Shown here in pieces: positions 52,696-61,721 of a DNA stretch of 64,000 nucleotides (position 1 is the stretch's first letter; each line of letters opens with the position of its first letter). Origin of the DNA: Paraglaciecola arctica. GTDB lineage: Bacteria; Pseudomonadota; Gammaproteobacteria; Enterobacterales; Alteromonadaceae. The position numbers and the translations under genes are program-made. The stretch is from the NCBI RefSeq assembly GCF_018861065.1, contig NZ_JAHKQO010000029.1:1-64000 (forward strand), in the 5' to 3' direction. Under the pieces are notes generated by a model that had not been told where the DNA came from, ran no database searches, and worked only from the letters and a program-made list of their open reading frames with translations.

Positions 52696-55600
52696 TTATT
52701 CAGTCGCGCAAGCTGCTCGCGTACACAGCGACATAAAACCTCTAACATCTCTGCTAGATAACTGACCGTCATGAGTAAAGTCGTAACTTAAATCGCTGAG
52801 TGTTTGGGCGCGGATGTGTTGATAAAATAAATTAACATCATCCATATCTACGTCTTGATCAGCATCAAAGTCGCCAAAGACAGGCAGAGCTGAATCAAAC
52901 TCAAGTTGGATATAATCTAGGTTAATCCAACCTGTATCATCTTCGTCTAGTTGAAATTTGATGGTATTAGTGCCGGCTTGTAAGGGAATTAAATCAGAGT
53001 TATCACTCCAGTTATCCCATTCAACTGTAGTGCTAAAGCTGCTTTGAACTGTGTCTTCATCGTTGACATACACGCTCAGGGTACGGTTGCCAGAAGGCCC
53101 AAAAGTGCCCATGGTGTAGCGGCTATTCAGGACATAAAAACCTGCAGTATCAAGATCAACCGTAAACTCGATTTTGTCACCAATGGTAATGATATTACCT
53201 ACAAAGCCACTGCCATTATAGCCAGGGTGTTCGCTGCTGATACCGATTCTATTGCCGCTTATCGAGGCATCTTCGGCTTCGTATAGATTAGGTAAATCTA
53301 TAGGGGTGTCATCGTCATCATTATCATTAGTCAGGCCTAAATCGATAAGCAAGTAATCAAAATTAACCCAGCCTGTGTCGTCAGCATCAAGGCGGTAAAG
53401 GATAGTGTTTTCACCCGATTGTAGGCTTACGGTTTCAGTTTGATTGCTCCAACTATCCCATGTCCCTGTTGATGCAAAGCTACTTTGCAGAAGGTCAGTA
53501 TCGTTCACCACTACACTCATGGTGCGTTCACCGGCAGGCCCATCTGCTCCCACGGCATAACGCATATCAAGGGTATATTCTCCGGCAATAGCCACATTTA
53601 CTGTGAATGCAACTGAGTCACCTATGTCGTCAATCTCAGACACAAATCCAAAGCCACTGAATCCTTCATAACTATTATCAGATGTTGTGCCTGTTAGCGT
53701 TGCTTCTTCAGCTTCATATATTTTTGTGAGACTAAATTGATCTAGGTTGATCACGCCGGTGTCATCTGCATCAAGTTGCAATTTAATATCATTAGCACCA
53801 GGAAGTAAGGTAATAACGCTGCTACTTTCGCCCCATACATTCCATTCCCCAGTAGAGGTAAACATATGTTGTACTTGGTCGCTGCCGTTTACATACACAC
53901 TCATAGTGCGAACGCCTTCAGGTCCATATAGTCCCATTGCGTAGCGAGGCGTTAGAATGTACTGGCCCGGGTCGATAACGTTCACACTGAACTGCACTGA
54001 GTCTCCAATGTTGAAAATATCGCCAACAAAGCCAGTACCTTCAAATCCAGCATGCTCAGTACTCACCTTAGCTGCCCCAAGCAAAATGCCATTTTCTGCT
54101 TGTTGGGTTAAGCTTTGATTAATGAGAGAAATATAATCGATGTTAATGCCTGAATCGTCACTGTCTTTTTGTAGCGTTAACGTTGCGCCTTCGGGAATAT
54201 TAACCGACACCGCTTCAGTATTGCTGTAGGTGCGAGACCATCCGCCTGTTGCAGTAAAATTTAAATCTGCAGCATGTTCACCATCAACATAAATACTATA
54301 ACTACCGGTGTTTTTCGAGGCATAAGTGACAAACAATGATGTTGCAGCGGCCATATTGGTAAATGTTACGCCCGAACCTGCAGTATGTATGTTTTCTATC
54401 CCAGCTCCGCCAGATGCGTTACTGTCAGTAAAGACTGAACCACTGCCAAATAAGCTGCCACTTTCAGCTTCTAAAAGGGTGTAACCTGATGAATCAATGA
54501 GGCCGGGTACATCTGGCGCATCAGGTATGCCGATTAATAGGTGAAGGTAATCGTCTTCTAAACCACTGTTAGCAATAATATCTAATGCTTCTTGAGGCCA
54601 GTCAGCATCAGGCACTACTGTTAAATTAGTGATGGTCGAGTTGGGAGCACCAATTTGATAGGCCCCAGAGGTTGAGTAGATGTTGTCGTAATGATTATCA
54701 CGTTTATCACGCCATTTGTTTAATTCAAAATTATCTTGTCCAGGGACAATTTCAAAAACCAAGTCATTGCCCGTGTAGTAAGCGGTGCCTTCATCGGGAT
54801 GATAAACCCCTTGAAAAAACGTTGTGGGGGCTTTTACGTAGTTACCATTTGCTTCTGAGTTTGGTTGGCTACCTAATGTATAAAAGGCTCCACCATCATG
54901 GAGATAGGTCATAACATCGTATACGTGATTGTTATTAAACTTGTTGTTGCGGGCAACCGTTGTTGGGTTGTCTGGTAGTGTTTCTACGGCGAAATTATTC
55001 CATCCCCAACCAAGACTGACACCTGAATATTTTGTTTTTTGAATTTGGTTATGTTCAATGGTTAAACCATCGGTAAAAAAAGCGGTTATAGCCGCATGTC
55101 CGTAGTAAATTTGTGTCACATCATAGATAAGGTTGTTTTTAACTAAAATATTTTGTACTACGCCTTCAACACCTATAGGGTATTTTTCGTAGGTGCCACC
55201 GTCACCAATATAAACGTGTTGTGGGTGGGAAATGTTGATACCTGAGCCACCCATTCCGGTAATGGCATTACCCACAATTTGTGAATCAATAACGTCATTG
55301 GTGAAGTTAATTCCTTCATTACCTGCATTTTTAATTGCACCATCTTCAATACTGATGGACTGTGCATTGTTAACGTTTATTGCACCATTTAGTACATCGT
55401 AGCCGGTGTATTTATCGTTGTGCCAGTTACCATCACTGTAAGATAATTTCCATGTTGCCGCTTGTACTGTTGATTTACCCGCTGAGCCTGCCACTTCCGG
55501 TAACTTAGCTTGGGTATTAGCAAAAGTAATACCGCTGAAAGTAATGTTTTTTATGCGATTGTCCGTAGAGTCACCCGCTAAGTTTAATATTGCATCGGTT

Positions 55601-56505
55601 TGTGGCGCATAAACTTGGGCAGAATTCATATCAAGGCCATCATTGTAGTAATACAGAGTGTTACTACTGCGATCCAAATAGAACTCGTTAGCTTCATCAA
55701 GAAATTCATAGGCATTAAACAAGGTATGGGTACCACTATTGCTGAACGCGCCCCAATTTTGGTTTTGTGCTATGGCTGCATAGGGTTGTGAGAACTTTAA
55801 TACCCGCTCAGAACCTTCAATGACACTTTCACGAACAGTAACAAAGTTGGTATTCCAAGTGGTTTTGTTCATAATTTCTACATCTGACGCATTGGTCAGT
55901 GTAGGTATGTCACTGAGGTTATATCTGCCACCATCTGCCTCTGTGCCATTTACTCTCGCCCAGTCAGCTTGGCCAGCGGTAATTGTATAAGTTCCCCAGT
56001 CACCATTAGGCCTAGCATCGGTACTTGCCATATAGGCACGTTCACCATTGACGATTAAAGTACGTAATTTTTCATCACTGTTGAAAGTCGCTTTGTAAAT
56101 ATTGCCATCATGTTGGGTCCAGCCAGTGACCAGAGTTGCCCCGTTTAGCACAGGGGTTTCATCATTATATGCTTGGTAAACTACACGGTGACCATTAGTG
56201 CCTGAGTCGACAGACGTAAGGGTAATAGTATCCGTTATTGGGTAATTCCCGCCGCGAATGTTGACAAAAATATCGCCGGTCATGTCGCTATTTATGCTGC
56301 GTACTGCGTCTCGGGCTTTTTCAAGGGTTTTAAAAGGTGCAGACAATGTACCTGGGTTGAGAGTGTCGTCTCCTGTTGGAGAAACATAAAAATTCTGTTG
56401 TGTTGCACTAAAAACAGAGCTTGTAATGAGGCAAAGTCCTAGAACTGAGCCTTGAATTCCTCCTGTTTTTCTTACGGCATTTTTAGATTTGACGTTTTTT
56501 AACAT
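52696..56505 (-). CDS. secreted beta-helix enzyme with four carbohydrate-binding modules and a dockerin-like C-terminus
   Basis: A 1269-residue exported protein. After a signal peptide (about 1-33), residues 38-660 form a right-handed parallel beta-helix of the kind found in polysaccharide lyases and several glycosidase families (start FYVSPTGDDTLNPGTLSAPF, then repeated N-rich turns). Four CBM6/35-like modules follow at about 676-795, 802-927, 928-1060 and 1074-1203; the last three are close paralogues with YEAE(E/D)A starts and DDTGWxNxDY ends. The C-terminus (1208-1269) has two dockerin-type calcium loops: DFDADQDVDMDD (Asp at 1, 3, 5, 9, 12) and DFTHDGQLSSRD (D, T, D, S, D), then two Cys near the end. 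It is likely an extracellular enzyme on an algal or plant polysaccharide; the bond cut is unknown. Confidence 0.8.
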   Translation of the reverse strand: MLKNVKSKNAVRKTGGIQGSVLGLCLITSSVFSATQQNFYVSPTGDDTLNPGTLSAPFKTLEKARDAVRSINSDMTGDIFVNIRGGNYPITDTITLTSVDSGTNGHRVVYQAYNDETPVLNGATLVTGWTQHDGNIYKATFNSDEKLRTLIVNGERAYMASTDARPNGDWGTYTITAGQADWARVNGTEADGGRYNLSDIPTLTNASDVEIMNKTTWNTNFVTVRESVIEGSERVLKFSQPYAAIAQNQNWGAFSNSGTHTLFNAYEFLDEANEFYLDRSSNTLYYYNDGLDMNSAQVYAPQTDAILNLAGDSTDNRIKNITFSGITFANTQAKLPEVAGSAGKSTVQAATWKLSYSDGNWHNDKYTGYDVLNGAINVNNAQSISIEDGAIKNAGNEGINFTNDVIDSQIVGNAITGMGGSGINISHPQHVYIGDGGTYEKYPIGVEGVVQNILVKNNLIYDVTQIYYGHAAITAFFTDGLTIEHNQIQKTKYSGVSLGWGWNNFAVETLPDNPTTVARNNKFNNNHVYDVMTYLHDGGAFYTLGSQPNSEANGNYVKAPTTFFQGVYHPDEGTAYYTGNDLVFEIVPGQDNFELNKWRDKRDNHYDNIYSTSGAYQIGAPNSTITNLTVVPDADWPQEALDIIANSGLEDDYLHLLIGIPDAPDVPGLIDSSGYTLLEAESGSLFGSGSVFTDSNASGGAGIENIHTAGSGVTFTNMAAATSLFVTYASKNTGSYSIYVDGEHAADLNFTATGGWSRTYSNTEAVSVNIPEGATLTLQKDSDDSGINIDYISLINQSLTQQAENGILLGAAKVSTEHAGFEGTGFVGDIFNIGDSVQFSVNVIDPGQYILTPRYAMGLYGPEGVRTMSVYVNGSDQVQHMFTSTGEWNVWGESSSVITLLPGANDIKLQLDADDTGVINLDQFSLTKIYEAEEATLTGTTSDNSYEGFSGFGFVSEIDDIGDSVAFTVNVAIAGEYTLDMRYAVGADGPAGERTMSVVVNDTDLLQSSFASTGTWDSWSNQTETVSLQSGENTILYRLDADDTGWVNFDYLLIDLGLTNDNDDDDTPIDLPNLYEAEDASISGNRIGISSEHPGYNGSGFVGNIITIGDKIEFTVDLDTAGFYVLNSRYTMGTFGPSGNRTLSVYVNDEDTVQSSFSTTVEWDNWSDNSDLIPLQAGTNTIKFQLDEDDTGWINLDYIQLEFDSALPVFGDFDADQDVDMDDVNLFYQHIRAQTLSDLSYDFTHDGQLSSRDVRGFMSLCTRAACATE

Positions 56506-56646
56506 AACCTTGCCTCTTGTTGTTTGTTGTTTGATATTTCAATGGTAGTAATTAAGATATCATATGTAAAGGAAAAGTTATTTTAATGCTGGTTAAATGT
56601 TATGTGGATGTGGGGAGAGGTGAAAATGGAACAACAAATGTAACGC

Positions 56647-56666
56647 GGCTGGCAATAGAGCCAGCC
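56647..56666. terminator. hairpin between enolase-type and beta-helix genes
   Basis: GGCTGGC and GCCAGCC pair over seven G/C bases around a six-base loop, with no T-run on the minus strand. It may be a weak terminator or processing site in the reverse unit. Confidence 0.4.
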
Positions 56667-56722
56667 TTTAGTAGATAAAAAAACGCAATGAAATTAACTT
56701 AAGATAAGTGTTTTAGTGAGCA

Positions 56723-57814
56723 CTATGCACAAGAAGGGGTGAGCTCTTTTATGGCTAACTCAGATAATGTCAATCCATGACCAGAGACGTCTGGTAGTAG
56801 GATATATCCGTCTTTCACAGTAAAGGGTGTCTCGATGATATCATCCCAATTGAGCATAGAATGTTCAGTGTAGATCACCTCAGGTAAAGCCGATGCGATA
56901 TGGGCGCCCATTTCCATTGGGGTATTGCCTAAAGCAATGGGAATACCTTTTTCAGCACATAACCAACCAATTTTTAAGGCGGCAGAAAAATCACCATGAA
57001 TGTTGATAATGTCTGCTGCGTGGTTATCTACTAGGGCTTTTTTGCCACTTAGTGGTAAATATTCCCCTGCATTTAGGTAGGTGTCTTTGAGTCCTGCTTT
57101 GACTTCCTGCAGACCAGCAATATCATGCCTTAAAATAGGATCTTCGACCCAGAAAATGTCTAACCCTACTTTTTCATAGGCGCGGATTTTGGCTATCGCT
57201 TCTTTGGGTGACCATGCTTCATTGGCATCTATCATCAGTAATTTGTCTTTACCAATAATGTCCGACACTAGCTGTAATCTTTTAATATCCCATGCTAAAT
57301 CGGGATGGCCAATTTTAACTTTGTAACCAGAGAAATTGTGCTTAATGGCTTTTTCGTAAAAGCTCGTGACTTGTTGATCTGATAGATGAAAACACACGCC
57401 GCTACCATAAGCTTTGACTTGACTGCTATTACCGCCAAGTAGTTTATAAAGTGGTAAGTCGGCTCGTTTAGCGGTTAAGTCCCACAAAGCTTGGTCTATA
57501 GCTTGATCTAAGTGATAAGGAAGCTGCTGAATATTTCCTCCTCTTGGCCTAGATATCTTATGGATCAAGGCTTCTGGTGGCTGCCCAAGTATCCCGTCTA
57601 AACAGCTAGATTCTAATAGTGTTCTGATAACTTTAGCTTCTGGCAAAGGCGCCGTGAGAGATTGAAAAAAGCCTAATCCAGATTGTCCATTAGCATCAAA
57701 TAGCTCTAATGCGCCAATCCAAACCTTACTTGAAGCGATTTGAGAATCACCAATGACCCTGTCTCGCGGGTAATCAAAGCAATGTATGCGGATATTATTT
57801 ATATTAGAAGTCAT
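56723..57814 (-). CDS. enolase-superfamily sugar-acid dehydratase or cycloisomerase
   Basis: A 363-residue enzyme of the mandelate racemase/muconate-lactonizing group. The general base lysines are in K165-V-K167 (GYKVKIG), and the metal ligands are D196 (MIDANEAW), E224 (FWVEDPI) and E251 (NAGEYLP), followed by an N-I-H-G-D segment near 275. Such enzymes dehydrate aldonic acids or isomerise anhydro-sugar acids such as 3,6-anhydrogalactonate. The neighbourhood (GntR, TonB receptor, symporter, secreted beta-helix enzyme) fits sugar-acid breakdown, but the true substrate is not fixed by sequence. It follows the GntR gene by 43 bases on the same strand, so the two are probably co-transcribed. Confidence 0.85.
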   Translation of the reverse strand: MTSNINNIRIHCFDYPRDRVIGDSQIASSKVWIGALELFDANGQSGLGFFQSLTAPLPEAKVIRTLLESSCLDGILGQPPEALIHKISRPRGGNIQQLPYHLDQAIDQALWDLTAKRADLPLYKLLGGNSSQVKAYGSGVCFHLSDQQVTSFYEKAIKHNFSGYKVKIGHPDLAWDIKRLQLVSDIIGKDKLLMIDANEAWSPKEAIAKIRAYEKVGLDIFWVEDPILRHDIAGLQEVKAGLKDTYLNAGEYLPLSGKKALVDNHAADIINIHGDFSAALKIGWLCAEKGIPIALGNTPMEMGAHIASALPEVIYTEHSMLNWDDIIETPFTVKDGYILLPDVSGHGLTLSELAIKELTPSCA

Positions 57815-57857
57815 AGTATTCCTGTTTTGTAATGTGACTTGTATAGCAGCGCAATGT

Positions 57858-58544
57858 CTAAAAACCCCATAGGCCCATTGCTCTTTTGATTGACTTAGCT
57901 AAGTGATCATCTAAACACTCAAGTGCTTTTAGTTGGTCTCTTGCCGCTATAGCGTCAATTAATTCAATATGCTCTTTAATGGAGCTTGAAATCATTTCTT
58001 GGGAGGCTAAATCAAGGCGATCTAAGCGAGTCAGCCTTATTAAGTCTTCGTTCGCCAAGTAAGATTTAGTAATAATTTGGTTATCTAAAGATAAAATAAA
58101 TTGTTTGTGTAATTCAGAGTCCAACTGGGCTAACTCTGATTGCCCGTTTGTCTGGCTAGATGGGGTTGAAATAGCCCGTTGCAGTTCAATATGCCGAGTT
58201 TTGAAACTTTGAATTTCTTCATCGGAAACAGAGCGTATATAGGATTTTAATCCTTCTCTTTCGAGAATGACTCTTAGCTGATAGGTGTTTCTGGTGAGTG
58301 CAAAGTCGGTATCTATAATTTGTATACCACTTCTAGGGAAAACAATAATGAGTCCTTCTGACTCCAATTTGTTTATTGCAACCTTAATTGGACTGATAGC
58401 CATGTTAAGAATTTTCGCAAGTACACCTTGTGTATAAGTCTTTCCTCTTACTATGTTGCCACTTAGTATGCCTTCCTTAAGCTTATTATAGGCATCTTCA
58501 CTTAGCTGTAACTTATTGTCAGATATATTAACTGTTGCACTCAT
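57858..58544 (-). CDS. GntR-family regulator, FadR (FCD) subfamily
   Basis: A 228-residue transcription factor with an N-terminal winged helix (about 15-75) and an FCD ligand domain. The recognition helix is changed: SPIKVAINKLESEGLI replaces the common P-V-R-E-A-L-x-x-L form, so its operator may differ from that of the paralogue at 50287-51003. GAAGG upstream supports the ATG at 58544 over an ATG seven codons earlier. It is divergent from the TonB receptor gene and directly upstream of the enolase-type gene, the usual position for a repressor controlling both directions from the shared 344-base region. Confidence 0.85.
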   Translation of the reverse strand: MSATVNISDNKLQLSEDAYNKLKEGILSGNIVRGKTYTQGVLAKILNMAISPIKVAINKLESEGLIIVFPRSGIQIIDTDFALTRNTYQLRVILEREGLKSYIRSVSDEEIQSFKTRHIELQRAISTPSSQTNGQSELAQLDSELHKQFILSLDNQIITKSYLANEDLIRLTRLDRLDLASQEMISSSIKEHIELIDAIAARDQLKALECLDDHLAKSIKRAMGLWGF

Positions 58545-58888
58545 TATTTTGCCTTCGACTCTCACTGATATTATTTTTAATAATATAAGCTATTGATTAT
58601 TATGGGTAATCAATGGTTTTTTGATTTTTATTACTATCGAGTATGCAGTGATATTTCACATATTTGTTAGTCATGTGATAAATTACCCACTACGTTTTGT
58701 TTAATTGAACGTTTTCATTTAATGCTATGAGATATCAAAAGTCAATATTAATCAGAGATTAACAGGTTGTTAAAAATATTAACGAATATTGTTGATATTT
58801 CAAAAAGCCCATGTAATATTTAACCCCTAGGTTGAGGTTGGTGATTGATATCGGTATCTCAACGTATAAACAATAATGGGAACTAAAC
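58545..58888. other. divergent control region, GntR gene and TonB receptor gene
   Basis: A 344-base AT-rich stretch without a gene. It holds ATATTATT/AATAATAT (58568-58586) and ATTGATTA/TAATCAAT (58592-58614) inverted repeats near the GntR start, and the receptor promoter towards the right end. A GTGA-N4-TCAC element lies near 58650, too short to call a CRP site. Confidence 0.6.
58592..58614 (-). promoter_or_regulatory. candidate GntR operator
   Basis: ATTGATTA and TAATCAAT are eight-base perfect complements around seven bases, about 50 bases upstream of the GntR start codon. Size and place fit autorepression; the sequence does not match the palindrome before the other GntR gene. Confidence 0.45.
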
Positions 58889-61642
58889 ATGAAATTTAAC
58901 AAATCAATACTAGCAACAGCGATAACATCTGGGCTGCTTTTTGCTCAATTCAATGCAAGTGCACAAGAAACTCAAAGCGACAATGAAACGGAAGTGATTG
59001 AAGTGAGAGGGGGGATTAGAGGCAGCATTATAAATTCGCAAAATTTGAAACGCAGCTCTCAAGGTGTGGTTGATGCAATTACCAGCGAAGACCTAGGTAA
59101 ATTTACCGATGACAATATAGGCGCAGCAATAGCACGCATACCCGGTGTGCAGATCCAGCGCAATGATAACGGTATAGGCGGCGATCGCGCTTCAATTAGA
59201 GGTATGGGGCCCTTATTTGTCAGTACCACTGTAAATGGCCGTACTCCTCTATCCCACGGTGACGAAGGTATTGGCAATATTCGCCAGTTTAACCTTGATG
59301 TTATTCCTACAGAAATTATTAGTGGCGTAGTCGTACGTAAAATGCCAACAGCCTCAACAATTGAAGGCGGGATTGGTGGTTCGGTTGAGCTACAAACTAT
59401 GGAGCCATTAAAAGCCCATAGCTTATATAAGAACAATGAAAACTTTGGTGGTGTAGTAACAGTCTCTGCTATTAATGACAGCCTAACTGAAGATTGGTCA
59501 CCTAAATTTTCTGGGGTATTTGGCGCCCGCAATGACGATAATACCCTAGCAGGTTATGTTGCGATTGTGACATCAGATGCTGATTATTCGGTAGATGAGG
59601 CTTATACCCGAGCGCAAGAGCGAGACATTCAAATAGATACCAACGGTGATGGTATTGCCGATAGAGTAGAACAAAATGTCATTTCCCATAGCCGGATTAC
59701 CATGAACGCTATTCGCGGCAGTAAAGAGCGCGAGTCAGTCTCCTATGGCCTTGAATGGCAAGCAAAAGACGATTTAAAGTTTGGTGTTAATGGCTATACC
59801 TCTACTTATGATGTTTATTCACAGCGCCCCACTGTAGATTTATTCTTTGATTACAATGGTGTATTTGATGAGAGTGCCATATCAATCGAAAATAATTTCG
59901 TGCAATCAATTGATGGTTCTGGTGTGACTAACCCAGGTGGCGACTTTAAAGTAGAAAACTTTGATTTGTTGTTCGACAACTTATCTGAAAACAATGTAAT
60001 TGGTTTTAACGCTGAGTACGGTGCTTATAGCGACTTTAGCTTAAAGGCAGATATTTCTTACTCAAGTGTTAAATTTGTGCAAGATTTACGTTTAGGCATT
60101 ATGGGCGCTTATGGACTGGATCCAAGTGACTTCCGTTTTGATGGTAGCGGTGATCTGCCATCATTTACCTATGGTAGTGAAGTAAACGATCCTAATTCAT
60201 ATGTCAGTGTGGGCTTTTTTGGTCGCGACCGTCGAGGCAGCAACGAGCAGTTAGCCATAAAGTTAGATGCTGAATGGGTGCTTGAAGATGGTATGAAGAT
60301 CAAAGCAGGTGTTCGCCAGGCAGATACTGAAATTGACGTGCGTGAAACCGGGCGTTTTACCTTGATATGGGACGATGCTGATTTAGCAGCGGCATCTTTC
60401 ACTGGTAACTTAACCGAGCCTTTGTTTCCCGGTTCAGGTATTGGATTTAATCAATTTCTAGAGCCTGATTACGATGCGCAAGCAGCCGTGTTCCCTGACA
60501 TTTTTAACGAAAGAGCATCATCCTCAGCCGTAAATGGTGCATTGCTAAATGCAGACGACAGCACGGGGTTACCTTTAGACAAAGCCAATTCATTCGTAGT
60601 GGAAGAAAAGACAACGGCCTTTTACGTCCAAGCAGATATGGAAGGTGAGATAGATGATAAGCTCTTTTCCGCCAATATGGGGGTGCGCTTAGTAGCGACT
60701 GATCGTACCGTTTATGGTTTTCAAACCACTCGTATCGTGAATTCCTTAAACGCCATTGTTGATGAGTTGGGTTACATAGGTGCGCAAGCAGACAGTACTG
60801 ATTTCCAGTTTTTGCCTAGTGCAAACTTTATGCTTGAGTTAACAGAAAATACTCAGTGGCGTGTCGGTTTTGCAAAAACCATGTCGCAACCTGAATATAC
60901 TGATTTAAAAGTAAACGGTTCAGTTAACTTACAAGATACAAGCTATGTTGGTTATGACTCCACTATCAATTCAACCGCTGAAATTGGTAACGCTGACTTA
61001 AATCCCTACACAGCATGGTCATTTGACACAACACTTGAATACTATACAGAAGAGGGCAGCGCTTTATTTGCCAGTCTTTTCTATAAAGACGTATCTGACT
61101 TTGTGCTCACTGAAGCGCGCAGCGATGTGGCAATAGATGGCTACGACCAATTGTTCGATACCACTCAGCCAATTAACGTGGCAAAAGGTCAAGTGTATGG
61201 GCTTGAACTTGGCGGCAATATTGTCGTTGGTGATTTTGGTCTTCAAGCGAACTACACCTTCGTTGACTCAGAATTTGAAAACCCTGATAACAATCCTTTG
61301 TTAGAACATGGTTTCCCTGGCGCATCTAAACATAACTTCAATGCTATTGCTTATTACGAAACTGAGGTGTTTTCAGCGCGTTTAGCATACATTTACCGAG
61401 ATGATTATTTCCAAGCATTAGGTGGCGGTTTTGACCGTGCTAACCAGCCAGCATTTGGAGAAGGTTCAGGGCAACTTGATATGAACTTCTCATATACGGT
61501 TATGGAGAATGTTGATCTGAGTTTAAATATCATCAATTTAACCGAAGAAGATGCTCGTAACTACATTAACGAAAGTAGCAACTTCCGTGACTATGTCACT
61601 AGACCTAGAACTGCAGTCGTGAGTGTTCGTGCTGCTTTCTAA
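58889..61642 (+). CDS. TonB-dependent receptor, carbohydrate-uptake type
   Basis: A 917-residue outer-membrane receptor. A signal peptide ends at about residue 25 (ASAQ), then IEVRGGIRGSI as the N-terminal TonB-contact region, a plug domain (about 45-170; IPGVQIQRNDNGIGGDRASIRGMG) and a 22-strand-type barrel ending in AAF. The R-G-x-R-x-S-x-x-x-S-Q-N-x-K-R start is typical of the large receptor group that takes up oligosaccharides in Alteromonadales and Caulobacterales. It is divergent from the GntR/enolase unit and followed by a symporter gene, so it probably imports the oligosaccharide made by the secreted enzyme. Energy would come from TonB-ExbBD encoded elsewhere. Confidence 0.92.
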   Translation: MKFNKSILATAITSGLLFAQFNASAQETQSDNETEVIEVRGGIRGSIINSQNLKRSSQGVVDAITSEDLGKFTDDNIGAAIARIPGVQIQRNDNGIGGDRASIRGMGPLFVSTTVNGRTPLSHGDEGIGNIRQFNLDVIPTEIISGVVVRKMPTASTIEGGIGGSVELQTMEPLKAHSLYKNNENFGGVVTVSAINDSLTEDWSPKFSGVFGARNDDNTLAGYVAIVTSDADYSVDEAYTRAQERDIQIDTNGDGIADRVEQNVISHSRITMNAIRGSKERESVSYGLEWQAKDDLKFGVNGYTSTYDVYSQRPTVDLFFDYNGVFDESAISIENNFVQSIDGSGVTNPGGDFKVENFDLLFDNLSENNVIGFNAEYGAYSDFSLKADISYSSVKFVQDLRLGIMGAYGLDPSDFRFDGSGDLPSFTYGSEVNDPNSYVSVGFFGRDRRGSNEQLAIKLDAEWVLEDGMKIKAGVRQADTEIDVRETGRFTLIWDDADLAAASFTGNLTEPLFPGSGIGFNQFLEPDYDAQAAVFPDIFNERASSSAVNGALLNADDSTGLPLDKANSFVVEEKTTAFYVQADMEGEIDDKLFSANMGVRLVATDRTVYGFQTTRIVNSLNAIVDELGYIGAQADSTDFQFLPSANFMLELTENTQWRVGFAKTMSQPEYTDLKVNGSVNLQDTSYVGYDSTINSTAEIGNADLNPYTAWSFDTTLEYYTEEGSALFASLFYKDVSDFVLTEARSDVAIDGYDQLFDTTQPINVAKGQVYGLELGGNIVVGDFGLQANYTFVDSEFENPDNNPLLEHGFPGASKHNFNAIAYYETEVFSARLAYIYRDDYFQALGGGFDRANQPAFGEGSGQLDMNFSYTVMENVDLSLNIINLTEEDARNYINESSNFRDYVTRPRTAVVSVRAAF

Positions 61643-61668
61643 GTTTTAACCAGTGTAGCTCGATAGGA

Positions 61669-61706
61669 AAATGACGCTAATTTTTTAGCGTCATTTCGTG
61701 TTTTTT
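61669..61706 (+). terminator. hairpin between TonB receptor and symporter genes
   Basis: AAATGACGCTAA and TTAGCGTCATTT are twelve-base perfect complements with a TTTT loop; a run of six T's follows four bases later. It could lower expression of the symporter relative to the receptor. Confidence 0.65.
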
Positions 61707-61721
61707 AATATACAAATCAAT

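Noticed and set aside
58640-58690. CRP-like site upstream of the TonB receptor gene
   Set aside because: Only one half-site fits (TGTGA or TCACA), with the partner half too degenerate.
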